A stretch of 64,000 nucleotides of DNA from Paenarthrobacter sp. A20 (GTDB lineage: Bacteria > Actinomycetota > Actinomycetes > Actinomycetales > Micrococcaceae), in assembly GCF_024168825.1 (NCBI RefSeq), contig NZ_JALJWH010000001.1:4978972-5042971 (forward strand), in the 5' to 3' direction. Below the pieces are notes generated by a model. It searched no databases and had not been told where the DNA came from. It worked only from the letters and a program-made list of their open reading frames with translations. Position numbers and translations under genes: made by a program. This document shows positions 17,548 through 26,750 of this stretch, in pieces (within the stretch, counting starts at the first letter, position 1; each line of letters opens with the position of its first letter).

Positions 17548-18495
17548 GTGTCCTTCCGTGATTCACTGGCAAACCGCGTCCGCACCGTCGGGCGCGGTTT
17601 CGCCGTCACTACAGCCCTTGGTACAACAGCCGGAGCGGCAGCAGCTGCCTATGGTTGGTGGGAGAAGGACCAGTTCGAGGTCCGCCAGGAAACACTTCCG
17701 GTCCTCCCCGAGGGTTCAGCGCCGTTCCGGGTCCTCCACCTGAGCGACATTCACTTCGTCCCGGGCCAGGACAAGAAGGCCCAGTGGCTCCAGTCGCTGG
17801 CCGATCTGAAACCCGATCTTGTGGTCAACACGGGCGATAACCTGAGCCACACCAAGGCCGTCGATCCCTTGATCCAGGCACTTCGCCCGCTGCTGGAGTT
17901 CCCGGGCGTTTTCGTGCCGGGGTCCAATGACTACTACGCGCCAAGAATCAAAAACCCGGCCGGATACTTCCGCGGGCCCTCAAAGCTCAAGACTGAACCC
18001 ATCAAGCTCGACTGGCCCAAGCTCCGGTCAGCCTTCGGCATGGGCGGTTGGATCGATCTCACCAACCGCGCCCAGTCAGTGGTCCTCAACGGACTCCGCT
18101 TCGATTTCTCCGGAGTCGACGACCCCCACCTCAAGCGCGAGCGGTACGCCGGCTGGCCCCGCGGAACCGTGAACCAGGACGCCCGCCCGCACCTCAAGGT
18201 CGGTGTCATCCATGCTCCGTACCAGCGCGTGCTGGACCACTTCACCGAAGCTGGAGCGGACGTAATCTTTGCCGGGCACACCCACGGCGGCCAGATCTGC
18301 ATCCCTGGCTATGGCGCCCTGGTCTCCAACTGCGACCTCCCCACGTGGCGCGCAAAGGGACTCCACGACTGGGAAAGCAAGGAATTCACGACGCCGGTAA
18401 ACGTCTCAGGCGGTATCGGCACCTCACGCTTCGCGCCGGTCCGGATCGCCTGCCGCCCGGAAGCAGTGCTGCTGACGCTCACGGCACGCAGCTAA
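17548..18495 (+). CDS. Metallophosphoesterase
   Basis: Calcineurin-like phosphoesterase of 315 aa, starting with GTG two bases after the PBP stop. The N-terminal 35 residues include a hydrophobic Ala-rich stretch that probably tethers it to the membrane. Metal ligands are seen in LSDIHF, NTGDN, GSNDYY, VIHAP and GHTHGGQ. This YkuE-like class acts outside the cytoplasm in some bacteria. Coupling with the PBP suggests a role in envelope metabolism; the substrate is unknown. Confidence 0.87.
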   Translation: MSFRDSLANRVRTVGRGFAVTTALGTTAGAAAAAYGWWEKDQFEVRQETLPVLPEGSAPFRVLHLSDIHFVPGQDKKAQWLQSLADLKPDLVVNTGDNLSHTKAVDPLIQALRPLLEFPGVFVPGSNDYYAPRIKNPAGYFRGPSKLKTEPIKLDWPKLRSAFGMGGWIDLTNRAQSVVLNGLRFDFSGVDDPHLKRERYAGWPRGTVNQDARPHLKVGVIHAPYQRVLDHFTEAGADVIFAGHTHGGQICIPGYGALVSNCDLPTWRAKGLHDWESKEFTTPVNVSGGIGTSRFAPVRIACRPEAVLLTLTARS

Positions 18496-18647
18496 ACACC
18501 GAGGGATCATTGCGATCCTCAATAACTGGGTCAAACATTTCACCTACGTTGCGTAGTCCTGTGAAACGAATCACGCCATGGCATAGGGTAGTTGCTACGG
18601 GAAACTACCTCCGCACCATCTGAAGATCCAGCTGTTGAGAAGCGGGC

Positions 18648-20447
18648 ATGTCCAAGCAAACGTCATTTTTCACCTCCGTCGGCCGGCTGTACCCTCATGT
18701 GCGGCCAATCCTCCCCCGCCTGTTCATGGGCCTGATATGCGCCCTGCTGGCAAGCATCGTGGCGCTGACGATTCCGCAGGTACTGCGGGTCCTCGTCAAC
18801 AACTCCTTGCAACCCGGCGGTTCCACGGACGCAGTCTGGATTGCCGCCGTCGTGATCCTTGCGTTGGGTATTGCTGAAGCGGGGCTGGTGGCGTTGCGCC
18901 GGCAGTTCGTCATCAACCCCGCCACCACCGTTGAGACCCGGATGCGCGTAACGCTTTACGGGCACCTGCAACAGCTCACCGTGGCGTTCCACGACCGCTG
19001 GGGTTCGGGCCAATTGCTCTCCCGCGCCATGACGGACCTGAGCTTCCTGCGGCGCTGGATGGCCTTCGGCGCGATCATGCTGGTGGTCACGACGTTGACG
19101 GTGATCATCGGCGTCGGCGTGATGTTCTCCATGAGCTGGCAGCTCGCCCTGATCTTCCTGGGCGCGGCGGTACCGATCATGATCAACTCCTTCCGCTTCC
19201 GCCGCCGGTTCAGCCTGGTCACCCGGCTCAGCCAGGACCAGGCCGGCGACCTCGCCACCACCGTGGAGGAATCCGTCCACGGCATACGCGTCCTGAAGGC
19301 CTTTGGGCGCAGCCGCGAAGCGTTGGAGAACTTCAACGGCCAGGCCGAGGAGCTTCGGCAGACCGAGATCGCGAAGGCCAAGCAGCAAGCCGGCTTCACC
19401 TTGGTTGTTACTTTGCTGCCGGAACTTGCGCTGGGCGTCGGGCTGGTGGTGGGCATTATGCTTGCGGCCAGCGGCCAGCTGAGCATTGGCTCGCTGGTTG
19501 CCTTCTTCGCAACCGCCGCCGTGGTGGCCACTCCGGTGGAATTCTCGGGCATGCTGCTGGCGATGGCCCTGACCGCGAAGACCGCGTTGGACCGCCACTT
19601 CGAGGTCATGGACACGGAAAACACCATTACTTCCCCGGATCACGCCACGGTGCCGGAGACCGTGAAGGGCGTCTTGCGCTTTGAGCACGCGGGTTTCGGG
19701 TTCGACGACGGCGGGTCGCTCCTGCACGATCTCACCCTTGATATCCGTCCTGGCGAAACGATGGCCCTGGTGGGCATCACCGGCAGCGGCAAGAGCGCCA
19801 TGCTCCAACTCGTCCCCCGCCTCTACGACGTCACCGAGGGTGCTGTGACCATCGACGGGGTGAATGTCCGCGACTACGACATCGACGAGCTCCGGAGGAT
19901 CGTGGCCGTTGCCTTCGAGGACACCACCTTGTTCTCCAGTTCAGTGCGCGACAACGTCCTCCTGGGCGCTCCGGATCCCAGCGATGCAGCCCTGGATGAA
20001 GCCTTGGACGTGGCGCAGGCCCAGTTCGCCTACTCATTGCCCGACGGCGTGGACACGCTCATCGGTGAGGAAGGGCTGAGCCTGTCCGGCGGCCAACGCC
20101 AGCGCATCGCCCTGGCCCGGGCCATCGCGGCCAAACCGAAGGTCCTGGTCCTGGACGATCCCCTGTCCGCCCTGGATGTGAACACCGAGGAACGAGTGGA
20201 GGCCCGCTTGCGCGAGGTCCTCCGCGAGACCACCACACTGATCGTTGCGCACCGGCCATCCACTGTGGCTTTGGCGGACCGGGTGGCGTTGCTCGAAAAC
20301 GGCACCATCACCGCCGTCGGAACCCATACGGAACTGTTGGCCGACAACGATCACTACCACTACGTCATCGCCAGCCTGGATACCGGTCCGAAGGACCTGG
20401 ACACCGAACTGGACGAACTCGAAGAAGCTGAGGAGGCCCGCCGGTGA
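18648..20447 (+). CDS. ABC exporter half-transporter, degenerate-site subunit
   Basis: First subunit (599 aa) of a heterodimeric ABC exporter. Residues 1-320 hold six membrane helices, then the nucleotide-binding domain. Walker A is GITGSGKSA, the signature [10 protein letters not shown] is intact, and Walker B is [12 protein letters not shown]. The catalytic Glu after Walker B is replaced by Asp, which marks the non-catalytic site typical of heterodimers. It overlaps the next gene by four bases. Substrate unknown; drugs or lipids are usual. Confidence 0.88.
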   Translation: MSKQTSFFTSVGRLYPHVRPILPRLFMGLICALLASIVALTIPQVLRVLVNNSLQPGGSTDAVWIAAVVILALGIAEAGLVALRRQFVINPATTVETRMRVTLYGHLQQLTVAFHDRWGSGQLLSRAMTDLSFLRRWMAFGAIMLVVTTLTVIIGVGVMFSMSWQLALIFLGAAVPIMINSFRFRRRFSLVTRLSQDQAGDLATTVEESVHGIRVLKAFGRSREALENFNGQAEELRQTEIAKAKQQAGFTLVVTLLPELALGVGLVVGIMLAASGQLSIGSLVAFFATAAVVATPVEFSGMLLAMALTAKTALDRHFEVMDTENTITSPDHATVPETVKGVLRFEHAGFGFDDGGSLLHDLTLDIRPGETMALVGITGSGKSAMLQLVPRLYDVTEGAVTIDGVNVRDYDIDELRRIVAVAFEDTTLFSSSVRDNVLLGAPDPSDAALDEALDVAQAQFAYSLPDGVDTLIGEEGLSLSGGQRQRIALARAIAAKPKVLVLDDPLSALDVNTEERVEARLREVLRETTTLIVAHRPSTVALADRVALLENGTITAVGTHTELLADNDHYHYVIASLDTGPKDLDTELDELEEAEEARR

Positions 20448-22276
20448 GTGCCACAACTTTTGGAACCGCCAACGAGGACAACACGCTCCTCACCAAGGCA
20501 GACAGCAAAGCCGTACGACGCCGGTCGCTCACCTTGCTTGCCTCGCTCATCCGCCCCGTGCGGTTGCGTTTCTGGCTGACGATCGCGATGGTGGTGGTCT
20601 CGCAGCTCACGCGGGTTGCCGGGCCGGCGCTGATCGCCTTTGGGATCGACAACGCCCTTCCCGCGCTGCAGGCAGGCGACAACGGCCCCTTGGTGCTGGC
20701 GGGTGCCCTGTATCTGGCAGCTGCCATCGCCACGGCCGGAATGACAGCACTGTATGTGACGTCCACGGCCCGCCTGAGCCAGGCCATGCTCCTGGATCTC
20801 CGGCTGCGCGTTTTCCGGCACACCCAACGGCTGAGCCTGGAATTCCACGAGAAATACACCTCCGGGCGCATCATTGCCCGGCAGACGTCGGACCTTGAAG
20901 CGCTCCGCGAACTCCTGGACTCCGGCGTCAGCTCCTTGGCGTCCGGCATGCTGTTCATGCTCTTCACGGCCATCACGGTGTTCGCGCTGGATTGGCGCAG
21001 CGGTCTGATCATGCTGGCTGCCGGAGTGCCCATGTTCTTCCTTGCCCGCTGGTACCAGAAGCACTCGCAGATCGCCTTCCGTGAATCCCGTGTGGTTTCA
21101 GCCCGGTTGATCGTGCACTTCGTGGAGACCATGACAGGCATCCGCGCAGTGAAGGCTTTCCGCAAGGAACCCGAGAATGCATCGCAGTATGGCGAGTTGG
21201 CCGAGGATTACCGTAAGAACACTGTCCGCTCCATCAACCTGAACGGCATCTTCCAGCCGGGCCTGGTGCTGATCGGGAATGTCTGCGTTGCCGTGGTCCT
21301 GCTGTTTGGTGGCTTCCGTGTGCTCAGCGGCGACCTCGCCGTCGGCGTCCTGCTGGCCCTGATCCTGTCGACCAAGCGCTTCTTCCAGCCCGTGGACCAG
21401 ATGGCGATGTTCTACAACTCGTTCCAGAGCGCGCAGGCAGCATTGGAAAAGGTGTCGGGCCTCCTTGAGGAAGTTCCCACGGTCCGTCCGCCGAAGGCCC
21501 CGGTGCCGCTGAAGAGTTCGCGGGGCGAGATCGATTTCCAGTCTGTGGAGTTCGGGTACGGCGACGGCCAGGTAGTGGTTCCCACGATGGACCTGCATAT
21601 CCCGGCCGGGCAAACCGTTGCGTTGGTGGGCCAAACCGGCGCCGGCAAATCGACGCTGGCCAAGCTCGTGGCACGCTTCTATGACGTCACGTCCGGGGCG
21701 ATCACCCTGGACGGCATCGACCTCAGGGACTTGTCCACCACAGACCTGCGCCGCGCCGTGGTGATGGTGACCCAGGAAGCGTTCCTCTTCAGCGGATCAG
21801 TAGCTGACAACATCGCGCTGGGCCGGCCCGAAGCATCCCGGGCGGAAATCGAGGCCGCCGCGGTTGCTGTCGGGGCTCACGAGTTCATCACCAGCCTGCC
21901 CGAAGGCTACGACACTGACGTCAACAAGCGCGGTGGCCGGGTGTCCTCGGGCCAGCGCCAACTCATTGGTTTCGCCCGGGCCTTCCTGGCCGCACCGGCC
22001 GTGCTGATCCTCGACGAAGCAACGTCCTCCCTGGACATTCCGTCCGAGCGGATGGTCCAGCAGGGACTTGCGCAGCTCCTGGAAGGCGTGGCGGGTGGGA
22101 ACTCTGTCCGGACGGCAATCATCATCGCCCACCGCCTCTCCACCGTGGAGACAGCCGACAGGGTCCTCGTGGTCCATGACGGCCGCATCGTGGAGGACGG
22201 GACGCCGGCCGAATTGATCAACGGAGGCGGACGGTTCGCCCAGTTGCACGGGGCCTGGCGGGACTCGCTGGTGTAG
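20444..22276 (+). CDS. ABC exporter half-transporter, catalytic subunit
   Basis: Second subunit (610 aa), starting with a GTG that overlaps the previous stop, so translation is coupled. It has an N-terminal six-helix domain, Walker [10 protein letters not shown], and Walker [12 protein letters not shown] with the normal catalytic Glu. The signature is changed to RVSSGQRQ. One consensus and one degenerate ATP site thus form across the dimer, as in BmrCD or TM287/288. Confidence 0.88.
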   Translation: MSATTFGTANEDNTLLTKADSKAVRRRSLTLLASLIRPVRLRFWLTIAMVVVSQLTRVAGPALIAFGIDNALPALQAGDNGPLVLAGALYLAAAIATAGMTALYVTSTARLSQAMLLDLRLRVFRHTQRLSLEFHEKYTSGRIIARQTSDLEALRELLDSGVSSLASGMLFMLFTAITVFALDWRSGLIMLAAGVPMFFLARWYQKHSQIAFRESRVVSARLIVHFVETMTGIRAVKAFRKEPENASQYGELAEDYRKNTVRSINLNGIFQPGLVLIGNVCVAVVLLFGGFRVLSGDLAVGVLLALILSTKRFFQPVDQMAMFYNSFQSAQAALEKVSGLLEEVPTVRPPKAPVPLKSSRGEIDFQSVEFGYGDGQVVVPTMDLHIPAGQTVALVGQTGAGKSTLAKLVARFYDVTSGAITLDGIDLRDLSTTDLRRAVVMVTQEAFLFSGSVADNIALGRPEASRAEIEAAAVAVGAHEFITSLPEGYDTDVNKRGGRVSSGQRQLIGFARAFLAAPAVLILDEATSSLDIPSERMVQQGLAQLLEGVAGGNSVRTAIIIAHRLSTVETADRVLVVHDGRIVEDGTPAELINGGGRFAQLHGAWRDSLV

Positions 22277-22375
22277 CTTTCCTGTGGGTCCAGGCAGTGA
22301 CGAGGGACACTCCCTCCTCGATTTCGCATCACGGGACGTTTCGGCTATTCTTGAACAGTTGCTTTCGCAGCGGAT

Positions 22376-22452
<77 letters not shown>

Positions 22453-22458
22453 AACACG

Positions 22459-22493
22459 AAAATGGCGTCGAGAAATCGGCGCCATTTTTGTTT
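22459..22493 (+). terminator. Intrinsic terminator after tRNA-Pro
   Basis: AAAATGGCG pairs with CGCCATTTT around a 12-nt loop, followed by T and TTT. It starts seven bases after the tRNA. Confidence 0.85.
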
Positions 22494-22565
22494 GCCGGGA
22501 CCTGTCCTGACCCCTTCATGCGGCCGCCGGCGAATAGTCCAGGCCACGCATACCCTTAGGGCAAA

Positions 22566-22604
22566 GAAAACCCCGGGGCGTCGCTCGTAACGCCCCGGGG
22601 TTTC
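22566..22604 (-). terminator. Intrinsic terminator of the peptide precursor gene
   Basis: 13-bp GC-rich stem (22568-22580 with 22591-22603) and 10-nt loop, followed on the minus strand by TTTTC. It lies 15 bases after the stop of the secreted peptide gene. Confidence 0.82.
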
Positions 22605-22619
22605 TTCACTGCAGTTGAT

Positions 22620-22847
22620 TTACATAGGATCCGGCCAGTTGCCGATGGACAACGTCGTGTACGTCGGCGGCGTGGATGTTGTGGACTTCGTCGGCGCAGC
22701 GATGCGCATGGGATCAGGCCAGTTGCCAATGGCACTGATGGTGCTGCTGGAGTCCACTGCCGGAGCAGCAGACACGACTGCGGGAGCCGCAACCGCTATT
22801 GTCAGTGCGCCCGCCACGGCCACTGAAGCGATGATTTTCTTGAACAT
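22620..22847 (-). CDS. Secreted precursor with duplicated octapeptide IGNWPDPM (candidate signal)
   Basis: 75-aa protein. Residues 1-27 are a clear Sec signal peptide (basic MFKK, long Ala/Val core, cleavage near VSA-AP). The remaining 48 residues contain IGNWPDPM twice, at 40-47 and at the very C-terminus 68-75, joined by a Thr/Ser/Pro-rich spacer. The two DNA copies differ at three positions, all silent. GGGGA precedes the ATG and a strong terminator follows the stop. The gene diverges from an Xre/TPR regulator 126 bp away. In Firmicutes, RRNPP receptors are encoded beside secreted precursors that are cut to short C-terminal peptides; this layout is the same. Receptor binding is inferred. 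Alternative: a small secreted protein of unrelated role. Confidence 0.75.
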   Translation of the reverse strand: MFKKIIASVAVAGALTIAVAAPAVVSAAPAVDSSSTISAIGNWPDPMRIAAPTKSTTSTPPTYTTLSIGNWPDPM

Positions 22848-22905
22848 GGTATTTCCCCAATGCGAGTCGGATTCGTTATGGAAATTGCGCGGTCCCTGTT
22901 GACAT

Positions 22906-22938
22906 ACATTGTAAAATGTTTTCCACAGAGACTGTCAA
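22906..22938. promoter_or_regulatory. Divergent promoter with palindrome between peptide and regulator genes
   Basis: ACATT-GTAA-AATGT (22906-22919) is an inverted repeat in the middle of the 126-bp intergenic region. On the minus strand TTGACA (22933-22938) and TACAAT (22908-22913), 19 bp apart, make a plausible promoter for the peptide gene with the palindrome over its -10. TAAAAT (22912-22917) could be a -10 for the regulator. The Xre protein is the natural candidate to bind here. Confidence 0.45.
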
Positions 22939-22973
22939 GGTTTAGGTCAAAAGACACCTGTAGGAGGGGACCC

Positions 22974-24239
22974 GTGGGAAACGGATTCGGCGAGAAGCTA
23001 CGTGCCGAACGGCTCGAACGTGGGTTAACGCAGGCCGAGCTCGGCAAAAACCTGTATTCGCCCAGCTACATTTCGCTCCTTGAGACCGGCCGGCGTGAGC
23101 CCACAGCCGAGGTCATCGAAGAGCTGGCCCGCCGGTTGGAACTGGCGCCGAAGGCCTTGGAAGCGTGGAGCCAACCCGTTTCCGTAAGCGACGCCGAATA
23201 CGTCCTCGCTGGACTCTATGCCCGGCAAGCCTGGGACCTTCGCGACTACCAACTCGCCGCCAGCCACGCTGCCACCGCCGCTCAGATCGCCCTTGAGGCC
23301 AAGAACAACAGCGCCTGGTGGAACATGACGTACATGCAGGCCGAGTGCGTGATGAAGCAGGGCCACCTCAAAGAATGCCAACAGATCGTTGAACATCTGC
23401 TGGAACATCCCATGGCCACCGAATCCGCAGGCCTCGGAGTGCGTGCGTGGCAGATGCTTGCCGCAGTGTGTCACGGACAAGGTCAGCTGGCCACCGCCGT
23501 CGAACATGCAAAGCAGGCAGTGAAGCTGTGCGAGCAGCTGCCCAAGGGATCCACCCTCATCATCGGAGCTCACCGCGCCCTGATCGGTGCCCTTGCCGAG
23601 AGCGGCAAGCTGGACGAAGCATGGACGTACTGCCTGGCCATGATCGATCACATGGACGAGCACTCCATGTCGCAGCTGGCCGGGGAAGTTGCCTGGGTGG
23701 TGGGCAACGTTGCCTTCATGCGCCACGACTACGTCGAAGGCATCAAGCACCACGAGCGTGCAGCCAAGCTGCTCTCCCCAGCCAACGACATCGAGCTGTG
23801 GGCCCGGTTCAACAAGGCCTCCGCAGCGGTCCGCTTGTCCTCGGGCATCGTGGAGCCGGAAACACTGTCCGCCATTGAGCGCGCCGAACTGGCGCTGTCC
23901 ATCGTGGGCGGAAACAAGACGGACCAGCTGGAGGTCGCCTTCATTCGCGCCCGCTGGCTGTACCTGACCGGCGACATTCCTGCCGCCGTCGAGAAGCTCC
24001 GCGAAATCCATGCCGACCGAAAGGTCCTGGCCCGACACACCGCCGGCGAGGTTTCGCTGCTGCTGGGCAAGTCCCTGAAAGCAGCTGGGGAAGCCTCTGA
24101 GGCGCTGCAGTTCCTGGAAGAGGCCCAGCACGACTTCAGCGCTGCCGGGGCCTCTGACAGGGTCCAGCAGGCCATGGATGCCGTCCTCGAGATCCGCCTC
24201 GCCGAGCGCCGCGCCGCGAAGGAACACTCCGGAGCCTGA
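22974..24239 (+). CDS. Xre-family HTH regulator with TPR domain (RRNPP-like receptor candidate)
   Basis: Cytosolic regulator of 421 aa. Residues about 5-60 form a Cro/C1-type helix-turn-helix (LRAERLERGLTQAELGKNL, SPSYISLLETGRREPT). The rest is helical with repeated TPR-like units, for example LYARQAWDLRDYQLAASHA, GQGQLATAVEHAKQAV and GEASEALQFLEEAQHDF. This two-part build is that of the RRNPP peptide receptors (PlcR, PrgX, Rgg). The GTG at 22974 was chosen because GGAGGGG lies five bases upstream. It is divergent from the secreted octapeptide precursor. Members of the family import their peptide through an oligopeptide permease, which is not in this window. Target genes beyond its own promoter are unknown. 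Confidence 0.82.
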   Translation: MGNGFGEKLRAERLERGLTQAELGKNLYSPSYISLLETGRREPTAEVIEELARRLELAPKALEAWSQPVSVSDAEYVLAGLYARQAWDLRDYQLAASHAATAAQIALEAKNNSAWWNMTYMQAECVMKQGHLKECQQIVEHLLEHPMATESAGLGVRAWQMLAAVCHGQGQLATAVEHAKQAVKLCEQLPKGSTLIIGAHRALIGALAESGKLDEAWTYCLAMIDHMDEHSMSQLAGEVAWVVGNVAFMRHDYVEGIKHHERAAKLLSPANDIELWARFNKASAAVRLSSGIVEPETLSAIERAELALSIVGGNKTDQLEVAFIRARWLYLTGDIPAAVEKLREIHADRKVLARHTAGEVSLLLGKSLKAAGEASEALQFLEEAQHDFSAAGASDRVQQAMDAVLEIRLAERRAAKEHSGA

Positions 24240-24251
24240 ATTAACCCAATA

Positions 24252-24301
24252 AGTCGCAGTTAAGTACGTTTTGACCGCTCAAAACGTACTTAACTGCGAC
24301 T
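24252..24301. repeat. Hairpin family B, copy 1
   Basis: Perfect 23-bp stem (24252-24274 with 24279-24301), loop CCGC. The outer part AGTCGCAG and inner CGTTTTGA recur at 38923 and 61355. It sits between convergent genes and could end transcription in both directions. Confidence 0.85.
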
Positions 24302-24313
24302 CAGTTTGGTGCC

Positions 24314-25252
24314 TTAGGCGAAGGTGCGGCCTGTGAGCTTCTCGTAAGCCTCCACGTAGCGGGCACGGGTGCGCTCTACTACCTCGGCGGGCAAGGCCGG
24401 CGGGGGTGTGTCGGAGGACTTGTCCCAGCCGGACTCGGCGGACGTCAGCCAGTCACGGACATACTGCTTGTCGTATGAGGGCTGCGATTTGCCCGGCGCG
24501 TACGTGGACGCATCCCAGAACCGCGAAGAGTCCGGGGTGAGGACCTCGTCGCCAAGAGTGATGATGCCCGTGGCAGCGTCAATGCCGAACTCCACCTTGG
24601 TGTCGGCCAGGATGATGCCGCGTTCGCGGGCGATCTCCTCGGCGCGGGTATAGATCTTCAAGGTCAGCTCGCTGAGGCGGGCTGCGATGTCGTCACCCAC
24701 CATTGCCACGACGTCGTCATACGTGATGTTGACGTCGTGCTCGCCTACCTCGGCCTTGGCCGAGGGAGTGAACAACGCCTTGTCCAGACGGGAACCGTCC
24801 ACGAGGCCTTCGGGCAACGGGATCTCGCACACCGTGCCGGATTCCTTGTACTCAACCAGGCCCGAGCCAGTGAGGTAGCCGCGGGCGATGCACTCCACCG
24901 GGAACATGTCCAGCTTCTTGCAGATCATGGCCCGGCCCTCGACAGCGGCAGGAACGCCACCCTCAACTGTGGAGGCAAGCACGTGGTGTTCAACGTCCAG
25001 CTGGTCGAACCACCAGAGGCTCAACTGGGTGAGGACGCGACCCTTGTCCGGGATCTCGCTGCTGAGCACATGGTCGTAGGCGCTGATGCGATCGCTGGCA
25101 ACCACCAGGACGCACTCCTGGCCGATCTTTTCCGTGATGGCTTCATCGGCAGGGACGTAAAGATCGCGGACCTTGCCGGAGTACACGTGCGTCCAACCCG
25201 GCAGGTCCAACGTTTCAGTTTCGAAGCCGCCCGTGGGTATTCCTTCAGTCAT
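24314..25252 (-). CDS. purC: Phosphoribosylaminoimidazole-succinocarboxamide synthase
   Basis: SAICAR synthetase of purine biosynthesis, 312 aa; joins CAIR and aspartate with ATP. Diagnostic segments are YSGKVRDLYV near the N-terminus, SDRISAYD, CIARGYLTGSG and DTKVEFGID. The longer, roughly 310-residue form is normal for actinobacteria. The ATG at 25252 was used; a GTG two codons earlier overlaps the purD stop. It follows purD in an operon with translational overlap. Confidence 0.95.
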   Translation of the reverse strand: MTEGIPTGGFETETLDLPGWTHVYSGKVRDLYVPADEAITEKIGQECVLVVASDRISAYDHVLSSEIPDKGRVLTQLSLWWFDQLDVEHHVLASTVEGGVPAAVEGRAMICKKLDMFPVECIARGYLTGSGLVEYKESGTVCEIPLPEGLVDGSRLDKALFTPSAKAEVGEHDVNITYDDVVAMVGDDIAARLSELTLKIYTRAEEIARERGIILADTKVEFGIDAATGIITLGDEVLTPDSSRFWDASTYAPGKSQPSYDKQYVRDWLTSAESGWDKSSDTPPPALPAEVVERTRARYVEAYEKLTGRTFA

Positions 25253-25254
25253 GC

Positions 25255-26565
25255 TCACGCCTGCACTTTCGGGATGGTGCCGGTGGCGGTGTACGGCACG
25301 CGGATTTCGCCGCGTGCGGCCTTGCCTCCGATGTCCGTACGGAACTGCGAGCCTTCAAGCTGGACCAGCTCGACGCCGTCGTACGCCTTTTCGCGGGCCT
25401 CCACCAGATCCGAACCCAGCGCAACAACTGCAAGGACGCGGCCGCCTGCGGAAACGACCTTGCCTTCGTCGTCCAGCTTGGTGCCGGCGTGGACAACGTG
25501 CACGCCGTCCAACTCGTCAACCTTCTTCAGGCCGCGGATTCGGTCACCCGTGCGGGGCGCGTCCGGGTAGTTTTCGGCGGCAACGACGACGGCGACTGCC
25601 GTGTCCTTGGACCAGCGCAGCTCTTCCGCCGTGTCCAGTTCGCCCTTGGCAGCTGCCAGCAGCAGCGCACCGAGCGGGGTCTTGAGGCGGGCAAGGACAG
25701 CCTGCGTCTCGGGATCGCCGAAGCGGACGTTGAACTCGATGACGCGGGTGCCGCGCGAGGTCAGGGCCAAGCCACAGTAGAGCACGCCGACGAAGGGGGT
25801 TCCGCGGCGGGCCATCTCGTCCACGGTGGGCTGGGCCACGCGGTCGATGACTTCCTGGACCAGGCCCTCGGGAGCCCACTCGAGCGGGGTGTACGCACCC
25901 ATGCCACCAGTATTGGGGCCTTCGTCGTTGTCGAAGATGCGCTTGAAGTCCTGGGCCGGTGAGAGCGGCACGGTGGTGCGGCCGTCGCACAGGACAAACA
26001 AGGAGACCTCGGGACCGTCGAGGAATTCCTCGATGACCACGGTTCCACCGGCGTCGAAGCATGCCTGGGCGTGTGCCAGGGCTTCCGTGCGGTCCTTGGT
26101 AACGACGACGCCCTTGCCGGCGGCCAGGCCATCGTCCTTAACTACGTGGGGCGCACCGAAGGTATCCAGCGCATCGGCAGCTTCCTCGGCATTGGTGGCA
26201 ACGCGGGCCATGGCCGTGGGGACGCTGGCTTCGGCCATGATCTGCTTGGCGAACGCCTTGGAAGCTTCCAACTGGGCTGCTTCCTTGCTGGGACCGAAGA
26301 CCGGAATGCCGGCCTCACGGACAGCGTCGGAAACTCCGGCAGCCAGCGGCGCCTCGGGGCCGACGACAACCAGGTCCACGCCCAGCTTGGTGGCGAGGGC
26401 GGACACGGCTTCCGGGCTGTTCCCGTCGATCGCGTGGGTGGGAACGAGTTTGCTGATGCCCGCGTTGCCCGGGGCCGCGTGGACCTCGGAGACGTTGGGG
26501 TCTTCAAGCAGAGAGCGGACAATGGCGTGTTCGCGGCCACCTGGGCCAATGACGAGTACCTTCAC
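25255..26565 (-). CDS. purD: Phosphoribosylamine-glycine ligase
   Basis: GAR synthetase of purine biosynthesis, 436 aa. It begins VKVLVIGPGGREHAI, the hallmark N-terminal phosphate loop, followed by the ATP-grasp domain with GLAAGKGVVV, EEFLDGPEVSLFVLCDG and NTGGMGAYTP, and the C-terminal domain with YPDAPRTGDRI. The GTG at 26565 is chosen because it aligns with this conserved start; the open frame extends 16 codons further. It is the first visible gene of a purD-purC operon. Confidence 0.95.
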   Translation of the reverse strand: MKVLVIGPGGREHAIVRSLLEDPNVSEVHAAPGNAGISKLVPTHAIDGNSPEAVSALATKLGVDLVVVGPEAPLAAGVSDAVREAGIPVFGPSKEAAQLEASKAFAKQIMAEASVPTAMARVATNAEEAADALDTFGAPHVVKDDGLAAGKGVVVTKDRTEALAHAQACFDAGGTVVIEEFLDGPEVSLFVLCDGRTTVPLSPAQDFKRIFDNDEGPNTGGMGAYTPLEWAPEGLVQEVIDRVAQPTVDEMARRGTPFVGVLYCGLALTSRGTRVIEFNVRFGDPETQAVLARLKTPLGALLLAAAKGELDTAEELRWSKDTAVAVVVAAENYPDAPRTGDRIRGLKKVDELDGVHVVHAGTKLDDEGKVVSAGGRVLAVVALGSDLVEAREKAYDGVELVQLEGSQFRTDIGGKAARGEIRVPYTATGTIPKVQA

Positions 26566-26650
26566 AGTCTTCAAGGGTACTTTGTGAAGGGCGCGGGGCC
26601 TAAGCTGTGTCATTCCCCGGACCCGGCAGCTTTGACCCGGTTACCCTGCA

Positions 26651-26716
26651 GCGCGCGGGTGCGCGGTTGAGAGCGCGCGGGCGCGCGGTTGAGAGCGCGC
26701 GGGCGCGCGGTTGAGC
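26651..26716. repeat. Three tandem 22-bp GC-rich repeats
   Basis: Three units of 22 bp at 26651, 26673 and 26695, each reading GCGCGCGGG, T or C, GCGCGGTTGAG and a final A or C. Only one base differs within the first 21 positions. It lies in the purD/asparaginase divergent region, 35 bp before the asparaginase start. Confidence 0.9.
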
Positions 26717-26750
26717 CGGGAACCGCCCCACTGCGCCCTAGACTTGGCTT

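Noticed and set aside
18501..18520. Small palindrome after the metallophosphoesterase gene as a terminator
   Set aside because: The stem is short, imperfect and lacks a T-tract; there is not enough to call it.
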